In this document: positions 60,601 through 64,000 of the stretch, piece by piece
Numbering within the stretch: the first letter of the stretch is position 1
Layout of the letters: each line of letters opens with the position of its first letter
Assembly: GCA_005223185.1 (NCBI GenBank)
Contig: NJBN01000010.1
Span: forward strand, 1 to 64,000
Length of the DNA stretch: 64,000 nucleotides
Source of the DNA: a candidate division LCP-89 bacterium B3_LCP
Lineage (GTDB): Bacteria > Electryoneota > B3-LCP
Direction: 5' to 3'
Translations under genes and position numbers: made by a program
Notes under the pieces: generated by a model
The model's input: only the letters and a program-made list of their open reading frames with translations
Told to the model about the DNA's origin: nothing
The model's database searches: none

Positions 60601-60629
60601 AAGATACGAAGTTGGAAAGAAAAAGTCAA
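60601..60629 (-). promoter_or_regulatory. promoter of sucD-mazG
   Basis: Minus-strand TTGACT (60629-60624), 17 bases, TATCTT (60606-60601). An imperfect inverted repeat, GCGAATT (60630-60636) with AATTCGC (60660-60666), abuts the -35 box and could be an operator or the tail of the upstream transcript. Confidence 0.65.
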
Positions 60630-60690
60630 GCGAATTCCCTCATACACGTTTGATCCGGAAATTCGCCTGACATTTTTTTATATCGGTAAG

Positions 60691-61404
60691 TTAGTGAAGC
60701 AGATCTTCAGATAACTCAGGGGCGGTTTTGCTGTAGATTGAATTCAGTTCATTCTCACGTTCGTTCAAATGCATGCGGATTTTTTCGCTGGCGCTCAAGA
60801 TTTTCTCTAATTTATAGGCATTTTCTTCAGACAAGTTCTCGCATTTAGTCATCAGCAGTTGTGCATGTCCGATTATGAGGAGCAGGGGGTTGTTTATCTG
60901 ATGTTTGAAATCACAGAAAGAACGGACTAATGCATCGAGTCCCAAACCTTCCCTTTCGGGTTGTAAAACGTCCGGTGATTGTGACTCACAGGAATAACTG
61001 AGAAGCATACCACCTAAACTCCTTTTCACCATCACGCCCATTATGAATATCTTTACTTGGTGAAGTTCGATTCGATTGTCTGTTGATGATCCAAAGCTGG
61101 CAGGTAATGAGTAATCTGGCATTTTCAATTCGACAGTCTTACCTGCGGAGGCTTGCTTGATTAATTTTGCGTTATTGCCAGAATTCAATATCGGATCATC
61201 GAAGATGTTGTATTCCGATTCCTCGACAGTATCATTATCACTAATCTTCCATAGATCGATAAAAGCATGATTTACCTTTCTCACCGTTCCTTGCGAGTCT
61301 AAAATCATGAAGGGAATAGAACAATGCGTGCAAGGTTCTCTATCATTCTCGAAATCCCGAATATTATTGACCAGGGGGCAATGCTGGAAAGTGCTGGCGT
61401 TCAT
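60691..61404 (-). CDS. PAS protein with histidine-kinase dimerisation helix but no ATPase domain
   Basis: The ATG at 61404 follows GGAGGAAGA; an in-frame codon at 61461 lies upstream of the predicted transcription start and is rejected. 237 residues. A PAS-like sensor part spans ~28-140, starting 'CTHCSIPFMILDSQGTVRKV'. The next helix 'FKHQINNPLLLIIGHAQLLM' (167-186) is an H-box with H168, as in HisKA domains, followed by a second helix to ~222. The protein ends there, without N, G1 or G2 boxes. It could dimerise with a kinase, be phosphorylated in trans, or be a relic. It may pair with the lone receiver at 58224. Confidence 0.75.
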   Translation of the reverse strand: MNASTFQHCPLVNNIRDFENDREPCTHCSIPFMILDSQGTVRKVNHAFIDLWKISDNDTVEESEYNIFDDPILNSGNNAKLIKQASAGKTVELKMPDYSLPASFGSSTDNRIELHQVKIFIMGVMVKRSLGGMLLSYSCESQSPDVLQPEREGLGLDALVRSFCDFKHQINNPLLLIIGHAQLLMTKCENLSEENAYKLEKILSASEKIRMHLNERENELNSIYSKTAPELSEDLLH

Positions 61405-61445
61405 TCTTCCTCCGTCGGTCGAGCGCTGTGTTTTAATGGTTAGCC

Positions 61446-61474
61446 AATATAGGCATCGCAATAAGTTTTTGCAA
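61446..61474 (-). promoter_or_regulatory. promoter of the PAS/H-box gene
   Basis: Minus-strand TTGCAA (61474-61469), 17 bases, TATATT (61451-61446), giving a ~35-base leader that contains GGAGGAAG. Confidence 0.65.
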
Positions 61475-61609
61475 GTTTTTTGGGTACCACAGCGGGGTTA
61501 AGAGGATCTTTTCAGAATTCGGGAAAGAATAGGTCAAAATGGGTGTAACCGGGAAGATTTTTCCAGAGTCAAATAATTAGACAGTACAGTAATAAAATGG
61601 AGAAAACCG

Positions 61610-62035
61610 ATGGAAATCGAAAAATTGGCGATGCTGATTCCTATTATTGGTGTATTATTACCGGCGATATTTATCTTAGCCGGATTGGTTATCGCCATTG
61701 CAGCTTTTCGGCATAGAGCCAAGCGTAATCAGTTGGAACACCAGGAAAGAATGCTTGCACTGGAGAAAGGTGTTGCCCTGCCCGAAGCCGTGATGCCACC
61801 AGCAAGACAGAGTAATCCCTATTTCTGGGGTATCGTGATGGTTGCTTTTGGACTGGCTTTGTTGGTTGGTTACGCGGTGGATGGAGCGGTGGAGTTCATC
61901 ATCTGGGGAGCGATCTTTCTTTTCGTGGGAGCTGCCGTCCTGACTGCAAATCTCTTGAATATCAAGCATAGAAGAGAACGGGATGAAAAACTGTCAGCGC
62001 TATCGGATAATACTGCTGATTCTGGATCTGCGTAA
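61610..62035 (+). CDS. small membrane protein (DUF6249-like)
   Basis: 141 residues: a membrane helix at ~8-32, a basic amphipathic stretch ('RHRAKRNQLEHQERMLALEK'), then two more helices (~71-90 and ~94-114) and a charged tail. The layout and the 'EHQERMLALEKG' segment match small DUF6249-type proteins of Bacteroidota-like genomes. Function unknown. Its last 36 bases overlap the tail of nadB on the other strand. Confidence 0.75.
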   Translation: MEIEKLAMLIPIIGVLLPAIFILAGLVIAIAAFRHRAKRNQLEHQERMLALEKGVALPEAVMPPARQSNPYFWGIVMVAFGLALLVGYAVDGAVEFIIWGAIFLFVGAAVLTANLLNIKHRRERDEKLSALSDNTADSGSA

Positions 62036-63628
62036 AACGGTATCGCGCTTCCCCTTTTCATCATCACGTTCCGGATAATCAGTGGTGTAGTGAAGCCCTC
62101 GGCTCTCCTTGCGCAGAGCTGCTGATCTGATTATCAGTTGTGCGACTAAAGCTAAGTTACGAAGTTCGACAATGCCCTCTTCCACCGGTGCGCTTTTGTA
62201 GAAATCTTCAATCTCAGATGCGATGAGTTTCAACCGGCGGCGGGCTCTAACTAGCCGGTGATTGGAACGCACGATACCTACGTAATCCCACATCAACCGC
62301 TGGATTTCCGTGCGGTCGTGAGAAATTAGAACCCAACCGTCATCATCAGGCGTTCCATCCCTCTTCCAGAGTGGAAGCGACTTTGGTGGTGAGGGTACTT
62401 TTTTTATCTCTTCCACAGACGCTGCCGCCGCACGCCGCGATAGTACTAATGCCTCCAATAGAGAATTGGAGGCTAATCTATTGGCGCCGTGCAATCCCGT
62501 ACAGGCAACCTCTCCGGATGCAAAAAGACCGGGAATGGAAGTTCTTCCTTCCAAATCAGTGCGCACACCACCGCACATGTAATGAGCCGCCGGGACCACT
62601 GGTATCGGTTCACTGGTAATATCTATATGATATTCCAGGCACCGCTTGTAGATGTAAGGAAATCTCAGTCTTGTTTTATCAGAATCTATATCGGTGAGGT
62701 CGAGAAGTACATAGGGTTCTCCGGAAGTCTTCATCTCCCTGTCAATTGCCCGCGCCACCACGTCCCTTGGCGCTAATTCACCATCGGGATGGTATTTCTG
62801 CATGAATCGCTCACCGGAACGATTCATGAGTACGGCGCCGAACCCCCTGACCGCTTCTGAAATGAGGAAAGACTTTGCTTCCGGATGGTACAGTGAAGTA
62901 GGATGAAACTGCATGAATTCTAAATTGGCGACAACAGCACCTGCCCGATATGCCATGGCGATGCCATCGCCTGTGGCTATCTGTGGGTTGGTGGTATGAA
63001 GATAAGTATGACCGCACCCACCAGTAGCCAGCAGAGTTATCTTTGCCGCTACTAAATGAACCTCACCGCTTTCGACGTCTAAGATATAAGCGCCGTGGCA
63101 ACGCTGAAGCCGTTCTGATTTTTTTGCTGAAGTTATGGTTGGTGTGGCGAGTTCCAGGGCGAGATGATGTGGGTAGATGTTAATATTAGGATGGCTTTTT
63201 ATGCGTTCCAGCAGAGCTCGTTCAACTTCTGCACCGGTTCGATCTGATGCGTGTACTATCCTCTCGTGAGAATGACCGCCTTCTCGACCCAGAGCTAATA
63301 CAGGGGAACTTCTTTCTCCAGCTTGTGTGAATCGAACTCCCCAATCAACCAACTGCCTGATGCATTCTGGACCCTGATATATTACCTCCTTGACTACCTT
63401 TTCTCTGCAGAGTCCCGCCCCAGATTTTAGTGTGTCATCGATATGGCTCTGCAGTGAATCATCAGGTGAGACAACTGCGGCAATACCACCTTGTGCGTAG
63501 TTAGTAGAAGATTCTTGGTCGGATTTTTTGGTGATTATGGATACGGTGCCATATTCAGCCACTCTGAGTGCGAAAGTTAAGCCGCCAATTCCCGATCCTA
63601 TTAGCAGAAAGTCCGTATCCCGCCGCAT
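62000..63628 (-). CDS. nadB: L-aspartate oxidase
   Basis: 542 residues. FAD-binding 'LLIGSGIGGLTFALRV' (8-23), 'STNYAQGGIAAVVSPDD', 'EFMQFHPTSLYHPEAKSFLI', 'SEAVRGFGAVLMNRSGERFM', 'LAPRDVVARAID', 'HYMCGGV' and 'GLHGANRLASNSLLEALVLS'. These separate it from SdhA, which shares the fold. It oxidises L-aspartate to iminoaspartate for NAD synthesis with NadA, which is not in the window. The 3' end overlaps a convergent small gene. It starts 31 bases after the DivIC-like gene and is probably cotranscribed. Confidence 0.95.
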   Translation of the reverse strand: MRRDTDFLLIGSGIGGLTFALRVAEYGTVSIITKKSDQESSTNYAQGGIAAVVSPDDSLQSHIDDTLKSGAGLCREKVVKEVIYQGPECIRQLVDWGVRFTQAGERSSPVLALGREGGHSHERIVHASDRTGAEVERALLERIKSHPNINIYPHHLALELATPTITSAKKSERLQRCHGAYILDVESGEVHLVAAKITLLATGGCGHTYLHTTNPQIATGDGIAMAYRAGAVVANLEFMQFHPTSLYHPEAKSFLISEAVRGFGAVLMNRSGERFMQKYHPDGELAPRDVVARAIDREMKTSGEPYVLLDLTDIDSDKTRLRFPYIYKRCLEYHIDITSEPIPVVPAAHYMCGGVRTDLEGRTSIPGLFASGEVACTGLHGANRLASNSLLEALVLSRRAAAASVEEIKKVPSPPKSLPLWKRDGTPDDDGWVLISHDRTEIQRLMWDYVGIVRSNHRLVRARRRLKLIASEIEDFYKSAPVEEGIVELRNLALVAQLIIRSAALRKESRGLHYTTDYPERDDEKGKRDTVLRRSRISSIIR

Positions 63629-63659
63629 TGGAAGTTAATATGATTAGGTAGTTATGTTA

Positions 63660-63986
63660 TCAGGGGAGGGGTTGTAAAGTGTCGCTTTCTTCCTTGACTA
63701 AGTACACTTCTTCACCCGGTTTAATCATCCCCCAGTGTCTTGCTATGCGTTCCACCTCAAGGCTATCGCCAGCCTGGAAGGCATCCAGCCGTTCAGAAAG
63801 AATTCGAATTTCAGTATCGAGGGAATCGTTCTTCATCCTCATGGCATCACCGGTTCGTTCTAAGCGGTATAAGTTTAACAACCCCCGCTGTCCTAAGACG
63901 AAAATCCCGCCGAGGACTAACAACAGAGCCGCCATCAGTGCTTTGCGCCCTATGCCGCGCCATTTATACTGGTCTGAGACTCTCAT
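63660..63986 (-). CDS. septum formation initiator (DivIC/FtsB-like)
   Basis: 108 residues: a short cytoplasmic N-terminus, one membrane helix (~16-34, 'LMAALLLVLGGIFVLGQRG'), then a coiled coil ('MKNDSLDTEIRILSERLDAF', ~51-70) and the family's closing motif 'VERIARHWGMIKPGEEVYLV' (78-97). Such proteins join the FtsL/FtsQ divisome complex in the periplasm. The start is 14 bases from the window edge, so the upstream context is not seen. Confidence 0.88.
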   Translation of the reverse strand: MRVSDQYKWRGIGRKALMAALLLVLGGIFVLGQRGLLNLYRLERTGDAMRMKNDSLDTEIRILSERLDAFQAGDSLEVERIARHWGMIKPGEEVYLVKEESDTLQPLP

Positions 63987-64000
63987 GAGTTAGCAATGGG

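Noticed and set aside
1-64000. tRNA, rRNA, insertion sequence or prophage
   Set aside because: No cloverleaf-like or rRNA-like segments, transposases, integrases or phage structural genes were recognised.

Overview
The window looks like a chromosomal segment of a diderm bacterium of the FCB (Fibrobacterota-Chlorobiota-Bacteroidota) assemblage, probably one of its deep-branching candidate phyla. Three things point there. Several secreted proteins end in a FlgD-like C-terminal sorting domain of the type IX secretion kind, with a 'YPNPFNPSTTI'-type motif. LptD implies an LPS outer membrane. DUF2723/TPR membrane glycosyltransferase-like proteins and a DUF4837 lipoprotein are typical of this group. 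I cannot name the phylum from sequence alone. No rRNA, tRNA or CRISPR array was seen.

Layout. 1-4.3 kb: two secreted surface proteins set among palindromic intergenic repeats. 4.3-8.4 kb (minus): DNA polymerase I with a TIM-barrel isomerase-like gene behind a long leader. 8.4-13.4 kb: an EF-G paralog, a PP-loop amidotransferase, a HIT protein, a macrodomain protein and a lone fumarase beta subunit. 13.4-18.2 kb: an accessory zone with two O-antigen-ligase/small-membrane-protein modules (the second small gene is broken), an attC-like hairpin, and two AT-rich genes including an HNH-type protein. A two-hairpin element occurs twice here with compensatory changes. 18.2-21.4 kb: a complete succinate dehydrogenase operon. 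21.5-29.3 kb: TPR lipoprotein, GH5 glycosidase, radical SAM protein, prolyl oligopeptidase and peptidase T.

29.4-33.5 kb is the most interesting region. One promoter precedes a bacterial-PH membrane protein, a trypsin-co-occurring domain 1 (Trypco1) protein, and a 1013-residue trypsin-STAND NTPase-TPR protein whose start overlaps the Trypco1 stop. Its protease triad and Walker motifs are intact, and it is a strong candidate for a conflict (anti-phage or cell-suicide) system. 33.6-42.3 kb: two more secreted sorting-domain proteins, LptD and an OPT transporter. 42.3-56.6 kb: two DUF2723 proteins, an amidohydrolase, glycosyltransferases, an outer-membrane barrel, a methyltransferase, a DUF4837 lipoprotein, PurE and an RmlD-like reductase, suggesting surface glycan synthesis and protein glycosylation. 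56.6-64 kb: AccA, a thioesterase, a lone receiver protein, MazG, SucD, a PAS protein with a phosphoacceptor helix but no kinase domain, NadB and a DivIC/FtsB-like protein.

Regulation. Eleven promoter-like sites have exactly 17 bp between a TTG-starting -35 box and the -10 box. Ten of the eleven -10 boxes fit TAnnTT, mostly TATATT or TATCTT. Start codons were chosen by Shine-Dalgarno motifs, overlaps and these promoters; TTG and GTG starts appear several times.
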